Origin: Paragonimus westermani
Taxonomy: Eukaryota > Platyhelminthes > Trematoda > Plagiorchiida > Troglotrematidae
DNA length: 64,000 bases
Direction of reading: 5' to 3'
NCBI GenBank assembly: GCA_008508345.1
Contig: QNGE01001279.1
Location: 114,306-178,305 of the forward strand
Positions 1-12,194 of the stretch are shown here, one piece after another; within the stretch, counting starts at the first letter, position 1; each line of letters opens with the position of its first letter. The position numbers and the translations under genes were made by a program. Below the pieces are notes generated by a model, which saw only the letters and a program-made list of their open reading frames with translations, did no database searches and was not told the DNA's origin.

Positions 1-1320
1 TCTCTATAACGGTTGCTCATTTGATCTCAGCCATATTACATGTCATAAAACAACCAGAACACTCATTCTGTATTAGAAAATACCAGAAGAACATCTGGCT
101 CATCAAAATGTGATACACACACTTCCGGCGACATTGCTACCTCAGTTTATCCACCCTGATGACTTTGAACCTAAAAGACTACCTGCTCCCAGTCACTTTA
201 TGTATCTGCATTCATTAAGCCGCTCTTATACACAGCCATATGTGAGTCGGACGACCGACAGTTTAAGGAAACGAGTCGAAGTTGAACTTTGGTTGTAAAT
301 GGCCTGATGTGTTTTTTGGAATATGTTTAACTGCACATCTAGCGAACAGTATGCTCGGAGTGAAGTTAGACTATAAGGATTAATGGGGCAGTAATTTTAG
401 ACTTTCCAGAGTTGATGTGGTAACCAGGTTAGGTTAACCACTTTGTTTGATATCACTTGTAAAGTGTTTTCTTGGTTGGTTACGAAATTGTAACATCTAA
501 AACCCAGTCCAACTGACAATATACTGATGTTTGAAACCTTTGCAATCTGTTTCTGCCTAATGAAAAGATTTTTTCTCAAATCCCGAGTGAAACTCCAAGT
601 GTGAACACATCCACAACCAATTTTAAGCCCAGGCTTCACACTAACCCACAAACAGTATCCAGCATACACGAAATGGGGGTTGTCGTGAGATGTACTCAGC
701 CAGACAACCACAAATGTCTGTCGTCATTTCAATGATGACTACTCATTATCCAATTCTTAATTTACATTTAGACTCATCAGTATTCAACCCCCTTGATATC
801 CAATGCCCCACAACAATTTGGTGATCCGTGTCCCTGATTTATCCGCCCCAAGCAAGCTGATGCTTTTTGTTAAGACCGAGTTTCTAGCTCTAAGGATCTA
901 CGGTAAACTATCATTCTGACAAATGAAACGATGACTTACTTCCGGTGGTCTACTGAGGAAATTGTCCTTCATCGTTTGAGTGTTTTCTGTTTGGTCAACC
1001 TTTTTTGCTCGCCTTATTGCTCTTAGGATCAGCAACTAATCTATTTATGCGATGTGTTCAGTTCTCTTTGTTCACTCTCTACCGTAATGTATGGGACAAA
1101 GGGTTTTGAACCACTTATGCGTGACTACTGAACAGTAGTAGTACTGTTGTGAACACACGGCTTAACCGACGTCCGGACATTCCTTTAAATGACTTAATAT
1201 GTGTCAGCAATCAATCAGTTGAACGAGAATGCAAGAAATTGATTCTCATAAATATTTCTCCGAATACTTATCATTGGTCAATTAATCACTCTACGTCTGA
1301 CAATTTTTTCATGCCCTTAG
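1..1320. other. Upstream intronic sequence, no supported feature
   Basis: Short open frames occur here but none shows kinase N-lobe motifs (glycine loop, VAVK lysine) or a convincing pair of splice sites. It is read as intron upstream of the first visible kinase exon. The preceding exon should end in phase 2 and lies either here unrecognised or off the left edge. Confidence 0.5.
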
Positions 1321-1659
1321 AGTCCCCGGTGGAGCCTTGTTTGAACGAATCAGTGCAGAAGGCACGTTGGATGAATGCATCGCTGCGAAAATAATCAGAC
1401 AGCTTCTCAAAGGATTGAAACATCTGAAAAACTGTCGGGTTCTTCACTGTGATTTGAAGCCGGAAAACTTAATGTTGTGTAAGCCACGAGGCTGTGCTTT
1501 GAAAATAATCGATTTTGGTCTGGCTTGTTTCTACGACAAATCTCTGCCACCTCGTAAACCGGCTGGAACGCTCACCTATTTGGCACCAGAAACGCAGAAC
1601 TTTGACCAACAGTCCTATGCAACGGATTTATGGAGCGTTGCTGTGATAGCGTATGAAAT
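1321..1659 (+). CDS. Kinase exon: catalytic loop to helix F
   Basis: The exon lies between a cttag acceptor ending at 1320 and a GTGAGC donor at 1660. It encodes 112 codons starting VPGGALFERI, the hinge and helix D region. Visible motifs are VLHCDLKPENLML (catalytic loop, with Asp, Lys and Asn of DxKxxN intact and the Arg of HRD replaced by Cys), IDFGLA (DFG magnesium site), AGTLTYLAPE (activation segment end and APE) and DLWSVAVIAYE (helix F Asp). The Cys makes it a non-RD kinase, a class seen among MLCK and DAPK relatives that need no activation-loop phosphorylation (family knowledge). It begins with one base completing a codon from an unseen exon and ends in phase 2. Confidence 0.88.
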
Positions 1660-1837
1660 GTGAGCCAGTGAATAATGTGACGAAATATTCGGGCCTTGCG
1701 ACAGATATGCTAGAATTAGGGCTGAAGGAGGTGTTCACGATTTTCACGCTGTCTTAGGTAATTCATTGGATCCGTTCCGATCCACCAGCTTGCCTTCGTA
1801 ATTCATTTGGTAGACTGCTTGTTGTGTTTGGGCTTGC

Positions 1838-2490
1838 TGCATCTGTCACTAGTTCGACTGCAGTCCAAGCCTGGATTTTTCACGACTCGGTCTCATCTAA
1901 CTTGAGTGGCTCGGCAACATCACATTTCTAAGTCCACGGTTACTGTAGTTTTACCCTTTACAGCTGATTATTCAATCATCAGGTGGCAGACGTGTCGACG
2001 AATAGTTCCCTATTTTGATTAAGAATTCAAAAACCACAAAACGACGGAATGACTATGACTGAAAACGATCATGAATTATTAGTTGTTCCGCATTAGCAAG
2101 TACTGTTTCTTAATCTTAAGCATTTCTTCAATCAAATGGAATCCACCCGAAGCCCTGATTTTTCACAGTGAGGTCTCATCTAAAATCGTAAAATCTGCCA
2201 CACTACTTAGTAGTATAACAATTTCTATGCCCAGCAGTGGCGTTGGTGGGTTCCAGCGTGAAGTGGTTGAGAAATCCTGCCGAGGCAGTCGATCCCCTGG
2301 GTCATGTGGTGAGTTTCACATGAGACAGTGGGACGGATGGGTGACAGAGTCCAAATGTGAAATTTCCGAGCTCCTGGTGTGGCTCCACAGCTTAGTTGGT
2401 TGAACGCTTGCCGCGTTGAGGTATGCTGAGTTTGTCACTTGATCGAATCCAGCCGAGGCGCTGACTTTTCAGTTAGGCCTCATCTAAAAT
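1838..2490 (+). repeat. SINE-2 cluster (tRNA-derived), three copies
   Basis: The best copy (about 2310-2490) has an A-box-like AGCTTAGTTGG at 2389-2399 and a B-box-like TGATCGAATCC at 2440-2450, about 40 nt apart, so it looks derived from a tRNA. Its tail, GAATCCAGCCGA followed by a GGTCTCATCTAAAAT-like stretch, recurs in partial copies at about 1838-1912 and 2110-2200. Further copies of the family lie at 12.2-12.5 kb. The cluster sits just inside the kinase intron. Confidence 0.6.
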
Positions 2491-2596
2491 GGAAGTTTAT
2501 CAGATAAAAAATTATCATTCGCTAGGATAGCTCACTAAGGAACGCACGGTTCTATCTGATTGGTACCCGGCAGTCGTTTTGGAATTTCACAACTAG

Positions 2597-2908
2597 TGTA
2601 GTGAGGAGATACGGTCGCACCATACTACTCACACCACTATTCAGTAGCAGCATGGATCGAGATGATCGCGGATCGAGATAATCGCGTGATAAATACGGCA
2701 GAGATACGGGATGGATCGTTGGAGGACAGAATGGCTTTCGCTACACGACGGAACTGATACATGGTATCTAAAGCGACTGGAGTATCCTCAGAAGAGTATG
2801 GTGTGCAAATGAGTGTTTCCGTTTCTAGTCGTGCTCAGACGCTTAAGTAGTGTGTTGGTTTCTCCAATAAAGTAACCTTTGTTTCATCCGCCTTCTGGGT
2901 TCACAACA
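2597..2908 (+). mobile_element. Solo LTR, 312 bp, with 4-bp target duplication
   Basis: The segment begins TGTAGTG and ends CACAACA, giving TG...CA termini with short imperfect inverted ends. It is flanked directly by CTAG on both sides (2593-2596 and 2909-2912). An AATAAAG polyadenylation-like signal lies near its 3' side (about 2867). No internal retrotransposon region is attached, so it is read as a solo LTR left by recombination. Orientation is inferred from the AATAAA position. Confidence 0.65.
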
Positions 2909-2912
2909 CTAG

Positions 2913-5188
2913 GTTCAAATGCAAAATGTAGGTTTCCAACTAGCATGGTTATCCAAACCTATCTATGGACCCCAGAAGGTAAATTAACGTGCAGTACTCC
3001 AGAGGAATGTCATAGACATGACAAATAGTACTTCGCAACTGTTATGCTATTTGTAAACAACGGGAATCGCAGATACAGTACTTACAACAAACCAGTTACA
3101 ATACTGCCGAATCGAACACCTTCCTAATGCTTTCGACTTTTATGTGTTTACTAGCAATGGTTGTCGGAGGGGGGCATACATTTTGCACGAGTTGCTTCCA
3201 TTTACAAAGTTGGTTCGTAAGCCAAATTGTGATTTTCTCTCCAACATATTACCATCCTAGTTATCTTTATGTAGCTATACAAAGTTCACAGTCATAAAGG
3301 AAGGTAAACGATTCGGAGAAACCCATTTTGCAAGATGGCAGTGATACGTTCTAGTCTATTGTCAAGAATGTCCAAACAACATTTATGATGGTCATAAAAA
3401 CTGAAATCCCGAAATTTCTTATTACGGTCGTTTTAGTCCCCGGCATACCACAAAAACGTTCGCCACCTCTATCCAAACGAATTTTCTGTTGTTTTTACAG
3501 ATTCCAGTATTTTCTATGGTTTGCTACTATAGGGAGTTGAGCAACTCACTGTAGGTAGTTAACGTACACTTGTGAATAACGCCCTATATTAACTGTTTGC
3601 TCACCAGCCTCGATGAGGTTATCGGTTGAACTTGCAATAACATAACCTTTGTCCTACTTTCCATGGGTGCTTTTTAATCCAAATGGCGAACAGCTACGCG
3701 AATCTGTTGCAATTTTGTGATAGGCTTCTCACTTTAGTACCTGACCTATAGGCATCGTATACGTGCACCAGTGAATGAAATGAAAACATTCGTCCATAGC
3801 AAATCTTTCGGTTGAACGGTCATCTAACTTTTCTAACTTTTCTATGGAACACTCTGGTTGGCAATGCTACTGTGTAAAGCTCAGAAATCCGGTTCTGACG
3901 AAACTCAGACAAATTAAAATAAACAACCATGGTGGAAAAGCTGTCAGCTCATAAACGATGGCATTACCCATAAGCACTTTGTAAGCATCCAGTACAAAAT
4001 AATACTTGATTGATTTACTGACAGTGTAGAAAATTTGTTAGGCAGTTAATCTCCAAATCAAAAGGCACCCTTGTTTATAAAACGCGACAACTTAAGGATG
4101 TCCTGATATTGCACGCAGAGGACAGTGCACTTCCAAAGGAAAGCGTTTACAGAGTCACTTCAACCCAGTGAAACTGGTACAACATAAGTATGAAAATAGC
4201 TACCAGTGAGAGCGAAATGATCTCGACCAATCAAATTTCAGATCCCTAGGGACACAGTGGATGGGTGTTTGAAGTAAGGGGGGAAAATGATCAACTATAA
4301 ACGCACTAGTTGGTAGCTTTTGAGAATGAGAATTCAGGAACATTTTTGTAGTCCAGCTTTTAGTACACAACTAAGTTAACTGAACCGATGTAGTCATGTG
4401 CTTTACCTAAGAGATTTGGAATTAACTTGTACAGTAACTGAGGCTGAATAAAACTTATGTTAGTACATTAAATTAATCACACAATACGACAACAGTATTT
4501 AATATTCAGTACGAATTGGTAGTTCACATATACACCTAGTTACTCCAATCAGTCAATCAGCTCACTTATATTTGTGTTAGTCCAGTAAGCAAGAACTCAA
4601 CTGGACATAGTACACAGAACACTTTTTCTAGTGACTTCTGGGCAGTTTCATCCTTGATTGCCTTTTCAAACTGTATATTTTTCCAGCAAATTCATACCGA
4701 AACAACTCTAGCAAATCCCCGAGCACCTCTCGTACAGTTTATTGATCCTGCTGTTCGCATTTAGCCAAACCGTACTAAATGGTGCCTACTAGAAGAAAGA
4801 ACTAGACCAAACTTTCGTGATCACTGATTCTTCAGGAGAATGGACATATTTTGTGGCATGAAATCGAGTTCTAATTATTTTGCGTATGTGCTGAGCATCT
4901 CGATAACAGCCTTGCTGAATTGACACTACGTTCCACAGAGAGCCATCACATCGGAATTCTGCTTCATGTGGATGAGACTCAGGTCATTATTCACTACCGT
5001 CAACGACTGCCTGTCCTCTTATGCTAAAATGAATCACCATCCAAAAATAAGCAAGAATTTCTCCATCCATTCTTTGATCATATATCCCCTATTGTTCGGG
5101 TTTGGTCATCTACAAATACACTTCATCCAAAAAAGACTCCGTCTCGCTCGAAGAAAAGTTTAAATTTTTTTCTCAATTTCCAAAACAG
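2913..5188. other. Kinase intron, no further feature seen
   Basis: Non-coding sequence without recognisable domains or obvious repeats of the families found elsewhere in the window. It ends in the acceptor ttccaaaacag. Confidence 0.55.
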
Positions 5189-5368
5189 TCTGTCTGGCAT
5201 CACTCCTTTTGAAGTTCCAGTAGATGGAGATCCTGAACGAAAGCTTTCAAGTCGAGAAATCTCGCTCAACATCACTAAAGTCACATATTCGTTGGATGAA
5301 GATGGGATAGCGGATGCTTCGGCTGAAGCAAAGGATTTTATCAAACGTATTCTGGTTCGCAATCCCAA
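5189..5368 (+). CDS. Kinase exon: helices G and H
   Basis: The exon lies between the acceptor caaaacag (ends 5188) and a strong GTACGT donor at 5369. It encodes LSGITPFEV, an acidic/basic insert (DGDPERKLSSRE), SLNITKVTYSLDE and AEAKDFIKRILVRNP. The order matches the helix G to helix H segment of DAPK/STK17 kinases, where LSGxxPF is followed by xxNIxxxxYxF and AxDFIxxLLVxxP. The insert after PFEV is slightly longer than in mammalian relatives. The reading frame is fixed at both splice junctions. An open frame on the opposite strand here is a shadow. Confidence 0.85.
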
Positions 5369-6289
5369 GTACGTTTCATCTCATGATTTCAAAGTTAGTA
5401 TTTTATATCCGAATACGATATAGCTAATCCACAGATCTCAAACACTGTTGCGCTATCTTCTTAGAAAGCTATTTAGGAAGAGAGGTGTTCAGTTTAACTA
5501 CTTACCATACCGAAATCGATCAACCCCTACAGATTGTTGTCCAAAGCGATTTTTAAGTTTATCGAAGTTTAACCACTGGTGCAGATTTGTTGTTTAAATG
5601 TATTCGATAAAACCGGTGGTCAAGGGTTTACGGGCTCGAAAGTTAACCTGATTAAAAAATATTTCGATAGACTTCCGGGTTGTTGGAAAAAAAATCTGTA
5701 CAATCGTCATACAAAAGCCCGAATTCTGAACGGACTTGGCCGATAATTTTTCCTTCACTAAAAAACATCACTCGAGTTCATGTGTAACCCACAGTATGGC
5801 GTGACAAGACTGTGTGTCATGTCCCGAATTTGGATATGTTTGTAAACGCAAACTGCCTCATATAAAAGTTGGTCCCGCAAAGTTGGCCACACAAGGATGA
5901 CAGTTCCGTGGTAAAATGAGTAGCACATAAAGGCTGCTGGGCCTCCAGATTGATTCGTTTAATTTGATTGGCGCTTCCGTGCTATTGCCACTGTCTAGAT
6001 AACCTGACCGCATGACTTAGTCCTCAAATACTCGAGCTCACTCTAAGTTATTGCATTACCACACGGTCGAACTTGTGTCCGTCCATCGGCCAGATTCATT
6101 GGGCATTGTTTATTATCGTTAAACAATCATCGTTCTGTAAAGCTACTCGAATGTGGAAAGCGGAGCAAACCGGGCAGTGAATCCTCAAGTGCGTAAAGCT
6201 CTGAGGTCAAACATTAGCCGGATGCCGGAAACCAATAAAACCAGTTGATCCAAAACCATGCGGTGATTCCCAGGAGTAACAATTAAGAG

Positions 6290-6530
6290 ATCCAGTTGTT
6301 TAGAAGTTGAACAGCACTCACACTTGATATTATATTCAGATGAAATTCCCAGTCACCCCTCTTCGAAAAGCAACGGCATATTCAAGTTTCCTTCCTGGTA
6401 GAGCTCGTCAGTAGCACATATGCTTACCATAACCCGGATTGGATATCTAGCCAAGTTTTCATACGGCAGCCGTGTTGACCACTGACCTCACATTAGGCAA
6501 GGCCGAAATGTTACGTCTGGAGTCACAACC
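6290..6530 (-). repeat. Degenerate tRNA/hammerhead repeat copy
   Basis: On the minus strand this resembles the 17.6-18.3 kb repeat. A tRNA-like segment (around 6460-6500) is followed by CTGACGAG, a decayed stem and GAAAC (about 6371-6419), then the shared tail ending TTCAACTT. The cleavage-site GTC is lost, so the ribozyme should be inactive. It lies in the second kinase intron. Confidence 0.6.
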
Positions 6531-7230
6531 AATTCAACGGGTGAGTAATGAACCTGGCTCGAAAGCTCATAAGAACGCGAAAGATGTTAGGAACCATGAC
6601 TGATTTTCAACTTACATCAACCAAAGTTTCAACTAGTAATCAGCAGTGGGTGAATGTTTTGTGATACTCAGAATTAGGAACTTCGAATAACTCTAGAAAT
6701 CGTACTTGAATTGAGATCTCCCACGCAACTAATAAGAAGACCCGGTACTGTTAGCAGTAAGCAGTTCATATTGATGAGAAGAGAAGTCGAACTAATGGGT
6801 GTACAACGACATTAAAGAAATCACAGTCCGTCATTGGCTGATCGTATTAGCACATGCAAAGTCACAAACTGCAAGTTAATTAGTGCAATGCGGAACAGAC
6901 AATTTGGTGAATAACAAAAGTCATAATACTGAGATTGTTCATCCAATCCTAATGCGGTATTCTTAACGTGACACTTGGATTTGCTCCCCTGCCAGATCTT
7001 CTGCTATGTCCGGGTTTGGATAGGCGGTGAATCAAGTGGATTTTCACAACAAGATGATCTAGAAGTAATTTGACGGTTTTGAGGAGTGTAGGAAATAAGG
7101 TTCTGTTTCTACGGATATACCACAGTTGTTCGCTGTTTTTGTAATCAACTCAACCCGGTTGTGTTGTATTTTAACGGTCTCGAATATTCACCAAAAATGA
7201 CAAACACTCACATTGTTGTCTGTATTCCAG

Positions 7231-7354
7231 TGACCGTCCGACTGTTGAAGAATGTTTGGAGCACACATGGATTACCATGCCTGATGTGATAAGACCCAAT
7301 GTGTCCAGAACGTTGTCGCTCTACAGACATTCTTCTCAAAGAAGACCAGGAAAA
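7231..7354 (+). CDS. Kinase exon: end of catalytic domain
   Basis: The acceptor is tgtattccag and the donor GTAAGC at 7355. The exon gives one base completing Asn and then 41 codons. DRPTVEECLEHTWI closes the kinase domain (the conserved R and terminal W of subdomain XI), followed by a basic tail ending LYRHSSQRRPGK. The junction gives NPNDRPTVEECLEH, very close to the corresponding STK17 segment. It ends in phase 0, so at least one more exon must follow. A phase-0 candidate starts at 15168. Confidence 0.85.
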
Positions 7355-8115
7355 GTAAGCCAAGGTTTTGTTAACCGTCGATGAACACCGTTTTCACTTT
7401 GATTTTTCTGTGACCAAGCGAATGCTAAGTAGACCACGACACAAATCTGCGCCATATCGAGGTTATTGATATCGTGACCAATGTTTTCTGGTAGGGGAAG
7501 AAAAATTGGATACATTTAGTTACGAACGAAACCTAAGCACCGTCTTCCAAGATGAACTCGGTTGGCGTTTACACCTTGCACATCGGTGGTTAATAAACAC
7601 GTAAGATGCTTGTTTTCAATATGCCAACGTGCTCTCATTCTGAGCTAATTATCCAAGTTTTCTAGCTTACGTTACACGGCGCGTTCACAAGACTGAGAGA
7701 ATGAAACGGAAAGTCATAAAGTGGACTACCATATGATGTTCACCTCCTCACTGGGATAAGTGTCCTTGACTGGGATAATGCTTTAGGCGAGCTATGTACT
7801 TTTTATGTAGGAAGCGTTTTTGCTAGCAGAACCCTACGCAACCTCATCAGCTCACATAAAACATGGGATCATTTAGTTCAAATCATTATTGCATGGATAA
7901 ACAGCAGACAATGCCACATCTTTCTGATGTAAATGCAATCATTTGAAGTCCAGACATGTCAAACCAACATACCCAACCAGCATCGTACTTAACAGTTTCG
8001 GTACCTGGTGATCTCGAACACAGGTTTGACGTAAATATTCAGAACTCCAGGCCAAAAATTATTCTAGCTTGTCTTTCAGAAATATAGCAGTAGACAGAAT
8101 AAACGTTTAACATAT
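7355..8115. other. Intron, nothing recognised
   Basis: No supported coding or repeat feature was seen between the third kinase exon and the solo LTR. Confidence 0.5.
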
Positions 8116-8644
8116 TGTAGCGAGAAGGCGTCCAATAAAGCATAATCTTTATTGTCCGAATCGCCAGTCACATGTAACGCGCGCTCTCTCGTTTATGAGT
8201 CATAATTCCAATCCGCAACACCCCCCGGCTTCCGTTCACACGTCGTGTGCACTTCTGACCGGTTTACGTGTGTGACCGGTGCCTTCTGTCGGAGGGTTTT
8301 TCGCTTGCCATTCCTCGTCTGTTTGTCCGATTTCGTTGCGCGATGGCTCGTCCGGCTGCTCGTGGTGTCTGCCATCCACCCAATGTTGGCCTTGACCGTA
8401 TCCCAACATCGTGTCGAGATGTTCCTCTAAATGTTGGAAAAACCACGCCTCCGATCTGGCCGCCTGTCGTATTTCGCCTGCCCTGCCTCGCCCGTTGGTC
8501 CGATCCAGTCGAGCGATGACTCATCCGGCCGCGCACGTTGTTCTTGATTCGATCGCGACAGGCTTTTGTACGTACCTCCCCCTGTGTTGAGGTATTCGGC
8601 CGAACGTTCGAGAACTCGCACCTCCGACCTGACAATCCGCCACA
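8116..8644 (-). mobile_element. Solo LTR (family B), 529 bp, inverted
   Basis: Read on the minus strand, this begins TGTGGCGGATTGTCAGGTCG and ends CTCGCTACA, with an AATAAAG signal shortly before the end. It matches the element at 21014-21540 in length (529 versus 527 bp) and along its body. Flanks in element orientation are ATAG and ATAT, consistent with a mutated 4-bp target duplication. It is GC-rich relative to its surroundings, which creates many spurious overlapping open frames. No internal retrotransposon genes adjoin it. Confidence 0.75.
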
Positions 8645-11214
8645 CTATCACTGTTGTTATTGCCAGGCCGGAGTTTGCAGCTTGCTGTGATGCGATTGTA
8701 GTACAACCGACAGACCATGAGTTTTTCATACATTTACGACTGTTGCCAGATTCATGCTTTTATGTGGAAACCGTTGTATCCTAAAACAATTCTCTTCCCT
8801 AAAAAGTCTACCAAGGAACTAGATGTGCACAGACACTTTCAGTTCCCCTCAGTCTATGTTGATTCTACGAATCCTATGAATCCTTGAACAGATTAACGGT
8901 GACAACATACCGGCCGATCTGAGTTCACAATAGGTCTTATACCTAGGATGGATGCATATAGACAAGTATGGTGTCGTGCGCATTCATTACGTATTTCTTG
9001 TCCTTCTTGTGGCACAGATGATTCAGGCACCTGACGTAAGCTTGGTGACATCAACTCAAAACATGTGAACTTCCTTAGTTCGCGCGGAATTTCCTTTCAA
9101 GCTGTGATATCACACCCATTACTACATTCGCCTGTTGGTGAATCTAGAACATTTAAACAGGATTGAGTAGGATTTTCCCTGCAGAAAACTTCCGACCGCT
9201 TTCATCGGGAAAGTTTTCACTGACTAGATTATGTAAGTACTTACAGCACAACACAAGGGTTAACTAGAAATAATGTGTCACCGAACGCGATGTTGACAGA
9301 AAATGTCCACCCACAAGAGTATCTTGGAGCGAAACAACACCGTTAGTGACCGCAGGTTAAAAATTAGTGTTGTTGCCTCAGGTAACCTCGTTTTTATAAG
9401 TTTCCGTCATTCAGTGATGTACGATACCAGCTGTGTCCTAAACATCCTACACAGTGTGACCCAACGACTTCTCCCACGTTACACATTTGCCGCCGTATGT
9501 GTCAAATGCAGTCGTCGTTTAAAATTTACTTTGGGAATCAAGATTACCTCATTGATTCGAGCCTAGTTTCAGTATACCTCCGCTTATTAGCAAACAGCGT
9601 GAGAGACAATTCGGTCTTTTCTGATGTCCAGTTGAACTCATATGCACTTACTGACGCCACTCCGTATAACGTAACCCAAAACATCAGTCGAAATTGTTCT
9701 TCAACAAACATCCTACTCAATACTCTTAAGGCCACTTGAGATCATGACTAGTTTAATGTCAAATTATCCGAAATCTGGAGTTCGGCTGCATTCTAATTAG
9801 CGGGAGTTCATCTTTTATGCGACAAATGCCATACCAGCTGAAGTACGAAGCTGCGTATAAGGCTTACAAGCCTCCCGCATATACTTGGGTACCTACCCAA
9901 TTTACTGTATTATATGGTTCAAGGAGTGCATTGTCTTGAAGGGTTACTCGAACACTTGGAATCCGCCAGCCCTACCGTTAACCCTCACAATGATATCACT
10001 GATGGGACTTGGGACAAATTTAATTATCTGAATGTGATGAGATACGTGAATAAATGATAGGAAGCGTAGGTTTGCCGAGTTAGGTAGGTAGGATACATGT
10101 CGCGGAAAGGAAAGCATTGTCTTTTCACCATTTCAGAAAAACAAAAGTGTGTTCGTCAGTTTGTTGTGCTTTCGAGTCAGCCTTGTGTCAGTTGTGTTCA
10201 TTCCATAAGTGGAATCGGCCCACCAACTTAGACAACCGCATCAAATACTGCACGGAACGCCCTCCATGTTATCTATAGCAAGGTTGACGGTGTTCGAATT
10301 CACGATGTACTGAAGTAGTGATAAGGGCCCTGTTGTCAAAAACCGGGAAGAAAATGTCACGGCAACTCTCCGAGTTCAGCCGTCGTTTGCTCGGTTGAAC
10401 ATATAAGCTGTACCAAAAAGGATAACACATTCTCTAAACTTCTCTGTAATTGTAGAGGACATTAGAGTGACATAATCAGACACATAATGCACTTTGTAAT
10501 CCGCGCAGCCCAGTTGACTGGTTGTTTTTCAGGGTTGTATCATGATGAGGCGAGCTGAATTCTTGGGACGATAAGGCCAACATACTGAGCCAACTGGTAG
10601 CCAGAAGTTGCTAATTGGCAACCCGGTTCGTTTCCACTGTGGGATCTTCTACCAGGTGTTTTCAATCTAAGGTGGTGGAATACTGTTTCAAACGATGGCC
10701 TCACGCTATCGCAACACTTGTTCAGTTCATGTCATGTCATGCGAACGATTTTGTCAAACTGAATAAAACCTTTCATAACAGTTAGTTAACGGAATCGTGT
10801 TCAGACGAATACAACCGAATAAGCAACAAGAGGAGGGGTGTTTTAGATTTGCTATGCAGAAGACGAACACAGGATTTGAGTCAGCAATGGATATGTACCT
10901 TTGAGCAGTATACACAGGATAACAAGGAAGTCCGGCTGGTACAGGGATTCCGTTAGTCTGACTTTCAGCGTAAAAACTGAGACCTATTTTCCAGCTCACC
11001 GGGCTGCTTTCATGCTATCCAAGTGCAATGGTAGTCCAGGATTCTGTGATGCATGCAAACGTCGATTTGGACCAGCTTGCAAAAATTCGATCTGATCGAA
11101 CAGACGGAGTCTCTGACCGTTATCTTTTGCCAGTTTTTCTGTGCATCCCCTCGAGCATATGTAGCCGGTTCACTTCAGATTAAGTGTATCTAATATCTTG
11201 TGTGTATAAAATTC
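8645..11214. other. Non-coding sequence, no supported feature
   Basis: Several short open frames occur in both strands, but none has splice signals plus recognisable protein character. Part of the 3' end (about 10.75-11.2 kb) may belong to the decayed PLE that follows. Confidence 0.45.
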
Positions 11215-11487
11215 CCGGTGAAAAACACAAGGGCGTCAAACACGTATCAACGAACACATACCGGAATGGCTTTTGAATTCGGGGGTCGGTTGTGCCGTCA
11301 GTGTCACTACAAAACACCTTCTACAGACCGGCCACTCAGTAGACCCCAGAGCGGCTTTCAGAGTGTTCCTTAGACCCAAGCTAAAGCGGTCTCTCAATAT
11401 TTCGGAAGCTGTCGCAATACACCGACTGAATCCCTCTTTATGCGCTCAGAAACAGTTGGTGACTAACCTTTCACTATGTTGGTGAGA
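11215..11487 (+). pseudogene. PLE 3' fragment, GIY-YIG endonuclease C-terminus
   Basis: The frame reads RQTRINEHIPEWLLNSG, then TKHLLQTGHSVDP, ISEAVAIHRLNPSLCAQKQL and a stop. These align with EHIPKWL, AKHLIATGHVVDP and FSEAMLIKRHAPALCWQK of the better-preserved PLE at 30.8-31.4 kb. The part upstream of RQTR contains a stop and lacks a clear GIY or YIG motif, so this is a 5'-truncated pseudogene. The conserved Glu of the endonuclease fold (SEA) is present. Confidence 0.75.
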
Positions 11488-12194
11488 ATGCAACCGGTAC
11501 TTTTTGTACAGTATTTCAGCTCTTGTTTGTTTTCTGTAGANATAAAGTGTATGTTAATTTCGCAAAAGTAACTGATGAGATGCAAACGAAATGTCATTGA
11601 GCAAGACATGTTACATGCTACGTTTTGCTTTTTTCGAATTTATCGATGGGAACCGTTATTTCAAACATACATTTAGTTGATCAGAGTGGCCAATAACTGA
11701 GTTTGTAAGGACTAACACAGCTTAAAAGTTGACAAGTTTCTTGGATGGCACTGACGACGGCGCACTTTATGTCCGGAATACTCCGTTATAAGTTGTTGAC
11801 TGCTGTGTTAAACCCAAAGAGGTTTTACCAATAAAGTGATCAGGTCCCCTTAATGGGACAACCTGGTAACCACCCAACATATGATCATATCGAGCAACTC
11901 TATGGAATGTAAAATTCACATCAAACTAAACAAGGCCTGAGACAAAGCATGGAACCAAACTGACTGAGGCCACTGTAGTATTCACGCGATTGATAGTTAA
12001 TTAGCCATCAAATGAGGAACTAGAAATCAATTAGCAAATCCACAGCGATACACTTAGACGTTAGAAAAATGATGGCGACAAACAGGATCTCGTGAATGTT
12101 TATGGATTTTGTGCTGTAAGCAGGACTTTCTACTAGTCGACGGACTTATTGTAGGTAAATAGGTGTTTTGAGAACAGTAGTCAGCACAGAGAAG
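11488..12194. other. Intergenic/intronic sequence with one N
   Basis: No gene was recognised. A single N at 11541 marks a contig join. Unlike the other single-N joins, no duplicated flank was seen here. Confidence 0.5.

Larger units (their letters stand above)
1321..7354 (+). other. DAPK/STK17-like protein kinase gene, C-lobe exons
   Basis: Three + strand exons join without a frame break to give about 214 residues of a Ser/Thr kinase C-lobe. Junctions are phase-matched: AT|T restores Ile in AYEILSGITPF, and AA|T restores Asn in NPNDRPTVEECLEH. The LSGITPF, LNIxxVxY and AEAKDFIKRILVRNPNDRPTVEECLEHxW patterns are typical of the DAPK/DRAK (STK17) branch of CaM-kinase-like kinases, which act in cytoskeletal and death signalling. 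The catalytic loop reads HCD instead of HRD. The ATP-binding N-lobe is outside the window. Introns are 3.5 and 1.9 kb. Assignment to STK17 rather than DAPK or MLCK is inference from motif similarity. Confidence 0.8.

Noticed and set aside
8193..8784. Eight overlapping open frames around 8.2-8.8 kb
   Set aside because: They fall in a GC-rich LTR. Frames on both strands are compositional and share the LTR boundaries.
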